A stretch of DNA of 64,000 bases from the NCBI GenBank assembly GCA_026874595.1, contig CM049313.1:73398659-73462658 (forward strand), read 5' to 3'. The translations under genes and the position numbers were made by a program. The notes under the pieces are model-generated. The model had not been told where the DNA came from. It did not search any database and saw only the letters and a program-made list of their open reading frames with translations. This DNA is from Sipunculus nudus. Taxonomy: Eukaryota; Annelida; Sipuncula; Golfingiida; Sipunculidae. Shown here piece after piece: positions 45,392 through 57,343 of the stretch (position 1 is the first letter of the stretch; every line of letters starts with the position of its first letter).

Positions 45392-48337
45392 TGAGGAAGC
45401 ATTTACTTAACTCATCTGTAACGACTGATGAGGAAATATTCTTTTCTGTCCTAAGGAGACAACCATGATCTCAACTTTAAATGTTGGCAAATGGCATTAA
45501 TATTCTTTTAAACAGAAAAATAATTAATAGAAATTTTGAAAAAGTGATTAATGGTGTTATTGCAAAAGAAATATAAAATGCTATTCAGTCAGCAAAAGTA
45601 AGAAACCAACAAAGTCAAATTATATCAACTGTAATGAAATGGATTTCCCATGTGCCAATTAAATTCATGTGAATTATTATAAGTACACCAATATAAAATG
45701 AGACATTTCAGAAGTATATTATATCTGAATGAAAAAGAAATAATATTTTCATTCTATTAAAATGTTTGGAAGGAATGAGAAAAATGTTAATCTTAGAAAT
45801 CCTTGAACTTTTTTTTTAAAATATAAAACCATGGAAAAGTCTGGAAATGTTACAATGGCTTAATCCTGGAAATGTAAAACAGCTTAATCTTGGGAAAGCC
45901 TGGAAATTTTAGGATATTGTTTCTTCTGAGACTTTTATATATTACATTGTGATGCTTATAAAAGAAATTTAAGAGTCTAGCAAAGAAAGCTGGCATAGTT
46001 ATTTCAATCCTTCAAGTATTATTCCTTATAAATGTCTCAGAATGTGGTTTTCAAGTGAAGCTATCCCTCCCAGTCATGGGATTACTATCAAATTATCTAT
46101 GTACAAAATTGGAAATCAAGGGCCTAGAAAAAAAATCTTAATTCTGAAAAGTGACCTGGTTATCTTGTTTCTTGTTATGAAAATATGTGCCAAAAGTAAT
46201 ATGAAACGCATTTTTTTCTGAAATCTTTAAGCCAGAGACTCTGCTCCCTAAAAACACTGGAACAAACCCTAAAAAATAATCTGATATTCTTAGTTCAATT
46301 GGCATTAAGTTCCAATTTGCTTTTTTCCAATTAACATTATAATTTTCAATTTAATTCTAAAATGAATTCTCATAGGATTATGGCAGAGGTGTTTTCCAGC
46401 ATAATTCTGCTTTTAATTCCAAACAGTTATTTCACAGATTACACAGGAAGAGATATATTCAAAGATTTGGATCTGTTTGTTTTTATTTAAATTACCTTTC
46501 AACTGTATTTATCTTTTTGACAACAAACACAACCCAAAGAATACATAAAATGTCTAAAGTTGTTAACTCCTCTGATTTGCATTTTTCAATATTTTAACTC
46601 TGTTCATTACAGACTAAGGATATTTTTCATCTTTTATTTATATATTCCATATATATTCATATATTACCAGATGTATTCATATATATTTCTATATATTTCA
46701 AACATATATACTATTTATTATCTGTAGTGGCTAGCAGAGTTCAATTGTCTATTGCACCATGTATGAACAATAGCTTATCTACCATGCATAGAAAACCTGA
46801 ACGAGGCAAGATATTGGAATGTTGATTGTAATTATAGTGTAGATTAACATCCTGATCATATATTAGACACATAAGGCAATCATGGGAGTTGGCTTGGATA
46901 TTTGCCAGGTGCAAACCCTCGCCCTCATTGTGGAAAAAAAAGAAAATTAAATTAAGATCAGATGCAAATTTGTAAGCATTGCTTATAATCAGAGAATAAG
47001 AGAGACCCACCAATTTCTGATGGTGCTGACATTAGTAACAGTAACAAGAAGGCCCAGACATACATTGGTGGTATGGGTCATTCTTGTCTTAGCTAGGCCT
47101 TCTTTACTCTTGGACAGTTCTCCTTAAGAATCATATTGTCCAGCTGGTCCCAAGCCCAGGTATGTTAGTCCTATAGAAGGACCCTGTGACACATGATGTA
47201 CACATAACAAATTTTTCAACAAAATTGGTCAGGTATTACAGTATGTCTTGTTTTAAAAAGTATTGCAATTCACTATAATACTCTGCACTTTGTCTTTTGC
47301 TTATGTTACACTTGTCCAAGCCAGAGTGTGTTTGGTCAGTATCTGTTCTCTGCTTATGTGTCATCTTTAACACCACTTGCTAGCCAAGAATACACTGCAA
47401 CTTTTGATGTACGGTAATGTCCTAAATTTAAGTATTGGAAAAGGAAGCACAATCACTTTAAAGCAGAGATCAAAGTATGGGAGAATATGTATCAACCTGC
47501 CTGTATACTGGTGCTTAATTAGACAGTGCAAATGATTGCTGATATTTCCAAGCATTGCTCATCATAAATTTGTTCATAATATTCATCAGGTTGAATTAAT
47601 ACAAGGCATCTGATCATATACCTTTACAAGAAAACAGACAAGAAGGAAAAGAACATTGAGTTGTCCAAAGGCCATGTTCTTTTAGTAAATATATAAATAC
47701 AGAATATGGGGGTCATTCATAACACAACAAAATAGAGCATCGGGAAATGCTGTTAAGAGAGTAAGCATGAAAACAGTGAAGCACATTGCTTAGGATTTTC
47801 AGCAGTGTGTCTTTCTGTGGATGACCTGATGATAATAATACTGAAGACACTACCCTTAGGTCTGCTGCCTATTATACAGTGGCAGGTTTTCATTTAGTAA
47901 TTTGCAGTACATTGATATGATAACATCCATCACAGAGAGTGTCAGATAATAAGTCTTTATCTGATGTTATGAATGTTTGGATAATCAGTGGATCTCTGTT
48001 GGCTTACATGATACAATTTTCTCTGATCCTGCAGGTAGTGAGTATATATATATATATATTTATCACTGATGATATCATTTGAAATGCACATATTGTAATG
48101 TAACTGCTGTTATATTGATATATCTATTAGTTACACAGTTATGTACTCAATATGTTGTGTGATGTGGCATATCTAATCTATCCAAATCTGTTGTTTTGTC
48201 TTGCATAGCACATAGCAGTGATGTTTGACATCTAAAACAAAGTGAAATTCTAAATACAAATTTCAAGCTTTCACACTTTATGAGCATAAATGTTTTAACA
48301 TAATACAATCTTTAGATAAATGGCAGGCAGATAACCC

Positions 48338-48392
48338 CCCCCCCTTCCTTCTCTTCCTCTTTCCATTCCTTCTCTCTCTCTCTCTCTCTCTG
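48338..48392. repeat. Poly-C and (CT)n simple repeat
   Basis: A C-run followed by CCTTCCTTCTCTTCC and (CT)n. Confidence 0.95.
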
Positions 48393-48840
48393 GTTCAGAC
48401 TGAACACATGCAAGCTTTAATTGTTCATGTTATATAAATGACTGTATGGCATTACAACAGTAATCTTGTTGAGCTGAAATTGGAGCAAAGAGGTGAGATA
48501 AGGTCTTTATTCTTGAGCTTGAGACCAGTTCAATTTTTTTCAGGTCTCTTCCACATCTCTCTCTGGAGCTAGTAGATTAAGATATTATAGAACAAAGTTA
48601 TGTCTTTAATTTTGGATGCGGGAAGGTGATAGGTTTTTTGTTGGGGTATATATATAGATCTATAGTATCTGGAAGATGCTCATGGAATGTAAATCTTTAT
48701 TTTTTCAAATGTACCGGTATATATTCACATATATTCCTATGAACACATAACACACACCGATCTTTCTTTCTCACCAACAGACAATACATTAAACACACTA
48801 TATCACAAGTGTTGTTGACACAAATGTACTGAAAAAATTG

Positions 48841-48846
48841 AATAAA
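48841..48846 (+). promoter_or_regulatory. Candidate PHM polyadenylation signal AATAAA
   Basis: AATAAA followed about 25 bp later by GT-rich TTTTGTCTGTTTTTCTGTGTG, the usual arrangement of signal and downstream element. Confidence 0.4.
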
Positions 48847-49506
48847 ATCTGTTCTGAATCTGTTCATTTTGTCTGTTTTTCTGTGTGACTGGCATGTAAA
48901 ATGAATACGTAAATCATCTTGATTTTCTCACAAGCATCTTTTGTGATATTAGATATCTTATATTTTAGGTATCATTTTTTGCACAATTAAACATTTACTG
49001 TTGAATGAATCAGAGCTGACAAAAATTTCTATAAAAAATATGAAATGATACCAAATGTAGTATTTTGTAACTATGGATATTGCTTGTCAATTTATATGTA
49101 AATCAATGAATGACATGTAGTGGTGCCTGTGGCCACAGACATGTAATCCACCATTTTACTTATACATGAAAAAAGTGCATGAGAACCAAACTTCCTATCT
49201 TTGCCCAAGTCATTTAGCTGGACTTTAAACAAAACGCTGCTCACGGAAAATACAACTTAATGCAACTGTGCCAAAGAAGAACATAAACTATTTGCATACT
49301 ACAAAGTCTGTTAATGTTGCAGCTACGCTTTCAAAGACCTTTATTCTGCAAGCTGCTCTAGCATTTGTTGCATGAATAAATAACGAGGCAACTGAACCAA
49401 TCAATTGACTTGAATTGGCACATCTGGTGCTTGTTATAGACCACATATTTTAATGCCATGTTGGCATAAAGAATCTGACCAATCAACTCGAGCTATATAT
49501 ACCTGT

Positions 49507-49720
49507 TTCATTTCTGGTGCATGTTTCTTGTTCAGATAGTGTGGGAACAGAATATTCATTACAGTTTTTTGTTGGATTTGATTGGCAGTTTTGATTTTGA
49601 CCTGATCACATGATCAGATGCTAGAGTGTCTCACAGAATCAAGGTCTGTGAAAGTTTAGCCACCACAGACTTGGTAGTATGAAGAAGATTATACCTGAGT
49701 TTCACACTGTTGCTAAATAT
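49507..49720 (+). repeat. Dispersed repeat, copy B (pair with 30966-31180)
   Basis: Contains TTGGATTTGATTGGCAGTTT, then GATCACATGATCAG, AGGTCTGTGAAAG and CACAGACTTGGTAGT, collinear with copy A. Confidence 0.45.
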
Positions 49721-50143
49721 GTGGCTGAAGGGTCTAAAATCAGTATGTATTCTGAACATGAATATAATTGTGTGGGGGATGGGAAATAAATATGTCTAAA
49801 AATGAAGATAAGTGTGAACAATTTGTTATATATTTAAAACAAAACTTTATAAAAGTATCATGAGACAACACATCAAACATGAATATTGTGATGACAATGA
49901 AATATGACCTTGATAAGATTTTCAGTCTTACAATGTCATATGAGAACTATGATACAGGACAAATGGTATACAAATAAAACACAAAAAAAAAAACCTTTCA
50001 ATTATTTCCAAGAAAACAGTTCAGTCTTTGGTGTCTTTGTTTTGGTGCTTTTAAATATTTTAGTGCCTTTCCAATTTTTTTGGTGCCTTTCCTATATTTG
50101 GTGCATTTTCCATATATGATCCTTGATCCTAATTCAGTCTGTA

Positions 50144-50247
50144 TCAGCTGCTTGATCCTTGAATAATATTCCTGATCCTTAGAGCATCTGCTTGAAGAAC
50201 TTCATCATTTGGAGTAATCTTCAAAGCAGCTTCATAATCCTGTAAAC
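50144..50247 (-). CDS. DNAAF4: DNAAF4 last exon (TPR end and stop)
   Basis: Acceptor TTTTTTCACAG on the minus strand; two bases complete Gly, then [20 protein letters not shown] and [16 protein letters not shown] at 50146-50144. Confidence 0.94.
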
Positions 50248-53200
50248 CTGTGAAAAAAGTATTTAATTTTACTGTTTCAGCCTCAATGTCATGAAGATTA
50301 TAAGCCCTGCATGAAGCAAGGATTATTGTTCTCACCTGATTCTGTGTGTGTATGTGTATGTGTGTGTCTACAAGATATCTGAAGAACTTTATCATAGATG
50401 TTATCCAAATTTATCATATATGTTGGTATTGTGAAAATCTCCAAGAAGTTAAAATTTTGATGTAAATCTGTAAATCCAAGTGTAAATGTACACTCCTTAT
50501 GTAGTGGTTATACACTGCAGTCATCCCAGACATCCTTTTTTTCCTGTAACTGCTGCTTGGTATGACAAGGTTTGCTGGGCAGGAACACCAGGGTGTGCAC
50601 AGAACAAAGAATTGTAATCAGACCACTAATATTATATTGTGCATCCAGCCCAAATTTTAAACATGCAACACTCTCATGGACAACTTTTGTCTAACTTTTG
50701 TGTATCTCCGTTATTTCACTTGCAGTCCAGTACTTTAGGTTATTGTAGTCTTACCTTCTGCATATAATTCAAGTTCACATAAAGCTGTCCCTCTCCGTAC
50801 ATGAGCTCTGCATCTGCTTGCTGCATTCTGTGGAACTGGGGGAGTGAGGAGCTCTAGTGCCTGAAGGGAAAACGTCACAAACTGAACCAGGACAAAAGGA
50901 ACACACATAATTACAAAACTGGTATCAGAGAGAATAATTAAGTGTTAATTTTTATTTTTAATTTTTTTTCAGTACTATTCCAGTACAAGTTATCCTGGTG
51001 TTTTAAAGCAAATTAGATGCCATGAAACACCTAGCCTTGGTTACCAAAATGAGCTGCAAGTTTTCTTCTACATTACTTGTACTTTCTTTTCAAACTAACA
51101 AACTGCTAATCCCAGAGAAGTTAATTCCTTGAGGCATAAAAATACTATGGTCTGTGGTAGGGTAGACTTTTCATGGTTGGTTGCATTAGTTAAAAAATAT
51201 CTGACCAGTGCCTTCACACATTGCACCTTTGGATATTTCTTAATTTCTATATCTGTGTTGTAGCATATTAACCTTTTAAATGTACCTACCCTTCCTGCAT
51301 CTTCAGCACATTTCATGTAGTTTCTTAACTTTAGGTGACAAGCTGCACGGTTGGAATACAAACTGGTATAGGTCAAGGAGAATTTCATACATAATTTAAA
51401 TTGCCATGCAAATTAATTTTGTTTTATTTCATTTACTCTTTCAGTCTCCACACACTGAAAATTTTAACAGGCACAAGGATGATTGTAATACCATAAAAGT
51501 TTTAACTCTCACAATAAGAATATTGATGAAAAATAAAAAAAGAAAGCTAGGAGGCAAGTTATTAAGAATCACAGATAAGGTAGACCAATTCTGTGTAATC
51601 AACAAAAGAGGAATAGCTTACAGTGCTGACAGAACAGTGTTCTTCATTTTGTGGTTTTAATGAAAACACTGCCATTAAGAAATTGTGACACAGCTCAAAT
51701 AAAGAGTGGCTGCTCTGACCATATTTCTGGTCTAGCTAATTTGGGTGTATTTCATGAAGGATACGATGGCATCTTGTAGTTGAGACGAATGGCATGAGTA
51801 TAGGCATTGACTGCTGCGTGGTAATTCCCAGCCTGGAAAAAGGAGCTACAAAGAAAAAAAAAATCATTAGAAAGCTTTCACAAGGTTAGAATGTATGCAA
51901 GTAGTAGAATGATAATAGGCAAAGCACATGCCTCTGCCTAGGACATACAATCCTACTGGACACTGTTTCCACCCCCCCCCCAACAAAAGTTTACAGTCCA
52001 TGACTCATTCCTTCCACAAAGTTTTGTAGAAATTTATTTTATAGTTTTGCAGGATCTTGCTAATAGATGATAAACAAAGACATGTTCAAACAATCAGCCA
52101 CAGGTGAAAACACCCTCCTTTGTGGAGTTGCAAATTATATAATGACCAGAAAATCCAGAAAGAAATATTCTTAATATTAAGATAGTGATCAAAAATTGCC
52201 TTTTATAACCAAGTGTTTAGGAATAAGATTACAAGTCAATACAAAGACTTGACAATCCCAAGCATAGGTGATTACGGGAGTAAACATTATAACATGAATA
52301 TGTAATAGTTGACCTACTTCCCCTTGTCTCGTAACCACACGGGGTTCTTTTCTTCCTCTGTCAGATCTTTATCATCGAAGTCTTTTATTCGTTGAGCCTC
52401 AGCCTGCTTCTGTAACCACTGTAACCATGGCAACAACAACAAATCTTTAACAACATAAAATGTTGAGTTAGGTGAATTGAAATACATACTTTAGCCAACA
52501 GGTCTAGTAATAATTATTTAAAAACATTTTTTTCAAATATAACATAAACTAACAAATACTGCACACATATATACAGCCAAAATTAAAAAATATAATAAAG
52601 AAATGTGTAAAAATACAAAAATACAAAAAATATAATAAAGATTTGTGGAAAAAATAAAGAAGATGTAGATGGCACCACATCTTCCACAACTGAATGGGTG
52701 TTCCATGATCAAAATGCTTGCCATATTTCAGAAAGATCCATGCAATTATTCAATGAGATATTTTACCTGAAGTATGAATTTTATATATCAACAGCCGAAA
52801 ATTTTTCAATTGTGTCCACAATAGTTCTTCAGAACTTGCTGGGCTGATTTTCTTCACTTCTTGCCTGGTAATAATGTTATCAGGACAGCTGATGCACAAT
52901 GGTTTAGTTTTCGAGTTACCCAAGTGCAATTTTTATTTTTGTTTTGCAGCCCAGAAAACTGACACAAATCTGTTTTCACAAAGTGCTAGAAACACACAAA
53001 AACAGGCATAACTCGTAAATTCTAGGTCAAAGTGACCAAATTTTTGGTATGTAAGGATACTTACAGGGGACTTACTTGTTTATTAAGCAAAAAGTGTCTA
53101 GGTCAAGCATTAATGATTGATACCTTGTTAACAACCTGTGAGCTGTAATTTTTAGTACCAAAAATACAAAAAAGAAATGTGTAAAAATAAATAAAATGTA

Positions 53201-56200
53201 GATGGCACCCCAGGTCTTCCACAGCTCATATGGCTATCTGTAATAGGCTTGCAAAATATTAGAAAGATCTATGCAATCATTGTGGAGATATTTTATCTAA
53301 AGTATGAATTCTATACATCAAAAGCTGAAAATGTTAAAATTTTCCATTGTGTCAACAACAGTTTTGAAGAACTGGCTGGGCTGATTTTCTTCATTTCTTG
53401 CTTTGTATCGATGTTACCATGTGAGGCCGGGAGATTGTGCCCCTCAGTCATAATTCACTCACAATCAGGAGCATGCTTTCAGGGGTTCCCCAGTGTTACA
53501 CACATGTATGTATGTAATCAATAAAAAATGTATTTAAAAAGAAGTAATTCCAGTTCTCAAAGAAATCCAACTCTCACCTCTTCTTCATTGAGTGCTTGGG
53601 ACTCACGTGCTGCTGTTGGAAACACCCTGGGTGTGAAGGATACAGATATTTTGCCAGCTTCTCTCAGTGGAGCATTACCTGCCTCTTCTTTGAATATCTC
53701 TTTTGGCTTTTTATCTTGAATAAGACAAAGGAGACTGATGAATCAAGATACATCCTTAAAGGGGCCTATTCCAATATCTGATGTGTACTGACTAAAGATA
53801 ATCCCTTGACTACTTCATTAAAATTGGCCAGAAAATGCAGATGACACTGAACCTAGGCTGTTCCTCTTGTTTATATCCAAAAGTTTATAACATTTTGGGG
53901 GCCCACTAAAATAATCAAAACACATTCAGTAAGGACACCTGGTAGCATTCAAATGAACAACAGTTCTGCAAAAGTTTTGCAACTAGTGCCCTCTCAGCAT
54001 CTTCACATATGCAACCTACCACCTAAGGTAGCATGGGGTTTTTTTTCTGCTTGTTAACCCTGTGGCATGTACCATTATTATTAACAGCCTGTAGTTAAAC
54101 AACCTTATACATCTGTAAAACAGGCATTATCACTTTTCTTCATAGGAATTTCCCATAGTCCCTTAATATATTCAGGGTAAACCAGATATCACATGAATTA
54201 TACAGATTAGTGAGAGAAATAGCTGCCCTTAACATAGGATATTGCAAACTTAAGCAAGTATTTACTTTAGATCATGTACGCTTTGTCTAAAAATTGTAAC
54301 TGTCTGGTTAATATTTCATCATCACCTGTAAACACCTTTAAATATGACACATCAGACATCTATATTTTGTTCTATATATTTCTCATTTATCTTTAAGATA
54401 TATTTCTTTATTTAGAAAATACATTAATTTGAAACATTACCATTAAGGGAGGGAATTAGGCCCCGTCTCAATTATATAAGAGGAAACTAATGCTTTTCTT
54501 GAGAAGAATTAGAGTAAAACAATAAATATATAGAGAACAGCTATTTCTGTTACAGTATGTTACCTGAAGTGACAGGGTCACTTTAAATAGAAAATGGTTG
54601 GATGTTGGTAAAACCTAGTACCATATAAATATTATAAATTACATCATGAGCAAAAAGCTGCCAACCTGGGTCATCACATTATAAAAATGTGCCCACTAAG
54701 TCACAAAGAAAATGAGATAACTTTGAATCAAATGCTTCATTCTCTATTACTATAATGCTCATTCTGTTCTGTTATTTCCAAAAATGTAGGACTGGATTCT
54801 GGACATGGACTCAAGTCTGGGCTGGAGTCTACTTTTTAGGGACTCTGACTCAGTCTTCTGCACAAGGGTCCTGGATTCAGACTTGCACTGACTTGTACTG
54901 ACTTGTACTTTGTCTCAGTAAGGTAAGGACTCAAGAAATTGAGACTCAAGTCCATCTCAGGTTGAATAGAGAAACTCTGACACATATTATATAGATTTAT
55001 ATACATATAACTAGATGTGTTGGAACGACACAAATGCCACTGCCTGGAGCAATTTAGAAATTTTTATGTTCAGGAGCTGTTATACGGTCAAAAGTAGGTA
55101 AACCCAGAGAAAATGCAAACTCAATCTGTAAGTGGTCATTTGGTGTGCTGCCACACACCAAAAAACGAGGCCAATATCTGCAGGTTTTACAAAAAAAAAG
55201 TCCCTACATGACCGCTAACTCGATCTGTAACTTGTCATAATCTGCCCACATACTAAAAATAAGGCCAATGTCTGCAAGTACTGCAAAAAAAAAGTCTGTA
55301 CCTATGCATTTGTCATAAAAATTTCTATTTTTCATGAAATTTTCTATGTTCCCGAGATGTCATACGTCAAAAGTCAAAAGTAGGTCAACTGGGACAAATG
55401 TAAACTCAATCTGTAAGTGGTCATTATGCACCCACACACCAAAAAGTCCTTACATGTGCATATGTCAGGAAAATTTCCATTTTTCATGAAATTTTCTAAG
55501 TTCTGGAGCCGTCACATTGTTAAAAAAATGTCAACCGGGACAATACTTAAACTCGATCCATAACTGCTCATTATCTGCCCACACACCAAAAATCAGGCCA
55601 ATATCTGCTGGCATTGCGAAAAAATGTCAACTGTTTCATTTCAGATTGACGGAAGGACGGGATGACGGACATGGGTAAAACTACCAACTGGTGACCGGGG
55701 CATAAAAACAATAACAGATTATTCCAAAACAATAACACTATAAATACAAAGCTTTGTTCAGCATTGGGAGCTATAAATGTAATTAATCATTATAATAAAA
55801 ACATATGTGAACTAACTCAAAAGTGAATAAGATAATCTGAAATTTCCATTTTTAATTGCTTTCTTCATATATTTGTATTGGACTCGGAGTTAAGACTCCA
55901 AATGACTCGAACTCGAGGGAGGTGGACTTTGACTCCAACCTCAATGGGTCAAGCTTGGACTCAGACATGTAAAGCTTGGACTCAGACATGTAAAGCTTGG
56001 ACTCCGACATGTAAAGCTTGGACTCAGACATGTAAAGCTTGGACTCAGACATGTAAAGCTTGGACTCAGACATGTAGATTTTGGACTCAGACATGTAAAG
56101 CTTGGACTCAGACATGTAAAGCTTGGACTCAGACATGTAAAGCTTGGACTCAGACATGTGGATCTTGGACTCAGAAATGTAAAGGTTGGACTCAGACAGG

Positions 56201-57133
56201 TAAAGCTTGGACTCAGACATGTAGATCTTGGACTCAGACATGTAAAGGTTGGACTCAGACATGTAAAGGTTGGACTCAGACAGGTAAAGCTTGGACTCAG
56301 ACATGTGGATCTTGGACTCAGACATGTAAAGGTTGGACTCAGACATGTGGATCTTGGTTAGACATGTAAAGGTTGGACTCAGACATGTGGATCTTGGACT
56401 CAGACATGTAAAGGTTGGACTCAGACATGTAAAGGTTGGACTCAGACATGTAGATCTTGGACTCAGACATGTAGATCTTGGACTCAGACATGTAAAGCTT
56501 GGACTCAGACATGTAGATCTTGGACTCAGACATGTAGATCTTGGACTCAGACATGTAAAGCTTGGACTCAGACATGTAGATCTTGGACTCAGACTTGCCC
56601 CCAGACTCGGATGGTGTGAAGTTGACCATATCACTGGTTATTTGCAACCACAGTACAGAAATAGTAGCATTTCATAATTTCATTAAAATGTGATGGCACA
56701 CCTGGATGAAGCAGGCTAAATCAGTGGGCAATACAAAAAAATTTGAATTATTAATACTAATATTATCATAAGGTACTTTTTAGAACTACAGCCTGCAATA
56801 GTCTTGTACCTGTCTGTGGTACAAGTCTATCTCTTAGCACAGCAAGGCCCGAAACTTATGCAGAAAACAAAGGCGTAATATATAAGGATTAAAATATTAA
56901 CAAAAGAGTAAATTGGTTCATCATATTTTGGATTCATTGTCAGTAGATTTGTATCAATTTAGTGTTCTTCTGGGCTTCTATTCTTATTGAGACCATTATA
57001 CCTTCATGATAAACGTACCTTTCATCTTCATAATACCATTAGAAGGAGTTGTCCTATCTGGAACATCTGAAGTATTTGTTTGTTGTTTATGTTGCTTGGC
57101 AACTGCTTCCTCCATCTTTTGTCTTGCCTTTTC
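50144..57133 (-). CDS. DNAAF4: DNAAF4 (DYX1C1), C-terminal part in eight exons
   Basis: Dynein axonemal assembly factor 4, a cytoplasmic co-chaperone that works with HSP90/R2TP-type machinery to preassemble ciliary dynein arms. Eight minus-strand exons join in phase to 238 residues ending [10 protein letters not shown]. In order they give a coiled-coil linker ([15 protein letters not shown]), [31 protein letters not shown] and [19 protein letters not shown]. Then comes the TPR block: [51 protein letters not shown] and [20 protein letters not shown]. Each segment matches human DNAAF4 in the same order (for example [44 protein letters not shown]). The N-terminal CS domain is missing and should lie beyond 64000. 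The gene converges on PHM. Confidence 0.93.
50755..50860 (-). CDS. DNAAF4: DNAAF4 exon (TPR)
   Basis: 106 bp; [20 protein letters not shown] then [15 protein letters not shown] plus G. Acceptor CCCTTCAG, donor GTAAGA. Confidence 0.94.
51290..51362 (-). CDS. DNAAF4: DNAAF4 exon (TPR)
   Basis: 73 bp; [24 protein letters not shown] after one base completing Ser. Donor GTAGGT. Confidence 0.93.
51765..51845 (-). CDS. DNAAF4: DNAAF4 exon (TPR start)
   Basis: 81 bp after TTTCTTTGTAG; completes Asn, then [26 protein letters not shown] plus two bases. Donor GTATCC. A nearer TTTCCAG inside the exon is not used, because the upstream exon phase requires the C after GTAG. Confidence 0.92.
52318..52418 (-). 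CDS. DNAAF4: DNAAF4 exon (EEEWLxKQAEA / KNPxWLRDKGN)
   Basis: 101 bp; [33 protein letters not shown] plus two bases. The acceptor is the upstream TTACAG, which restores the conserved WL. A second TTACAG nine bases further in is a potential alternative acceptor. Donor GTAGGT. Confidence 0.92.
52550..53460. repeat. Two diverged copies of a ~600 bp-spaced repeat in a DNAAF4 intron
   Basis: The block from 'AAGAAATGTGTAAAAATA' through GTAGATGGCACC, AGAAAGATC.ATGCAAT and 'GCTGGGCTGATTTTCTTCA' occurs at about 52600-52880 and again at 53170-53420. Between them is 'GTGACCAAATTTTTGGTATG', related to the 1.9 kb repeats. Confidence 0.6.
53578..53714 (-). CDS. DNAAF4: DNAAF4 exon ([15 protein letters not shown])
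   Basis: 137 bp after CTTATTCAAG; two bases complete Asp, then [45 protein letters not shown]. Donor [15 protein letters not shown] is a DNAAF4 hallmark. Confidence 0.94.
54789..54975 (-). repeat. Degenerate GGACTC-type repeat, outlying part
   Basis: Irregular GGACTC, GACTCAAGTC, TTGCACTGACTTGTACTGAC and similar words, resembling the 21-bp array at 55950. A tandem-core element (55010-55704) lies between the two. Confidence 0.45.
55010..55704 (-). mobile_element. Tandem-core element, copy 2 (short, ~3.5 units, reverse orientation)
   Basis: Begins ACTAGATGTGTTGGAACGAC and ends GACGGACATGGGTAAAACTA ... GGTGACCGGGGCATA. The units share GCCAATATCTGCAGG(C) with copies 1 and 3 but are more diverged. 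One hairpin arm at the right end is eroded. Confidence 0.75.
55950..56596 (-). repeat. 21-bp minisatellite, ~31 copies, in a DNAAF4 intron
   Basis: Unit TTGGACTCAGACATGTAAAG C, with variants ending AAGC, AAGG, AGAT-C and GGAT-C. The period is a multiple of three, so ORFs appear on both strands (minus strand SESKLYM repeats). An indel near 56355 breaks the frame. No splice sites or start context; noncoding. Confidence 0.95.
57019..57133 (-). CDS. DNAAF4: DNAAF4 exon (coiled-coil linker)
   Basis: 115 bp after [48 protein letters not shown] plus G, which completes Asp with the next exon. Donor GTACGT. The phase 0 start matches the CAG-GTGGGT end of the repeated segment at 61.3-64 kb. Confidence 0.88.
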
Positions 57134-57343
57134 CTAATTAGATATTAAAAGGATTTGTACTGGTCTGTTTTATTTTGTTAAGAACATCAGGTAAGATTCC
57201 TTCCAAATGAATAAGAAAATGTATTATAATAGTAAAATCTCAGAATAAAGATTTGCAACCATGATTTTTATATTGAAAATATTTATGAGATAGTTAAAGG
57301 TTGCACCATAAACTGAGAAAAATTGTATTTAAATCAGCTTAAA

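Larger units (their letters stand above)
45392..48870 (+). other. Probable long 3' UTR of PHM, then intergenic DNA
   Basis: AT-rich and non-repetitive apart from a short repeat (CTTAATC.TGGAAATGT near 45860-45910) and a C-run/(CT)n tract. The first AATAAA I found on this strand after the stop is at 48841, so the UTR could be about 3.5 kb. No open frame with recognisable motifs. Confidence 0.35.

Noticed and set aside
55852-56677. SESKLYM / TQTCKAW repeat proteins
   Set aside because: Artefact of the 21-bp minisatellite, open on both strands and in several frames, and located in a DNAAF4 intron.
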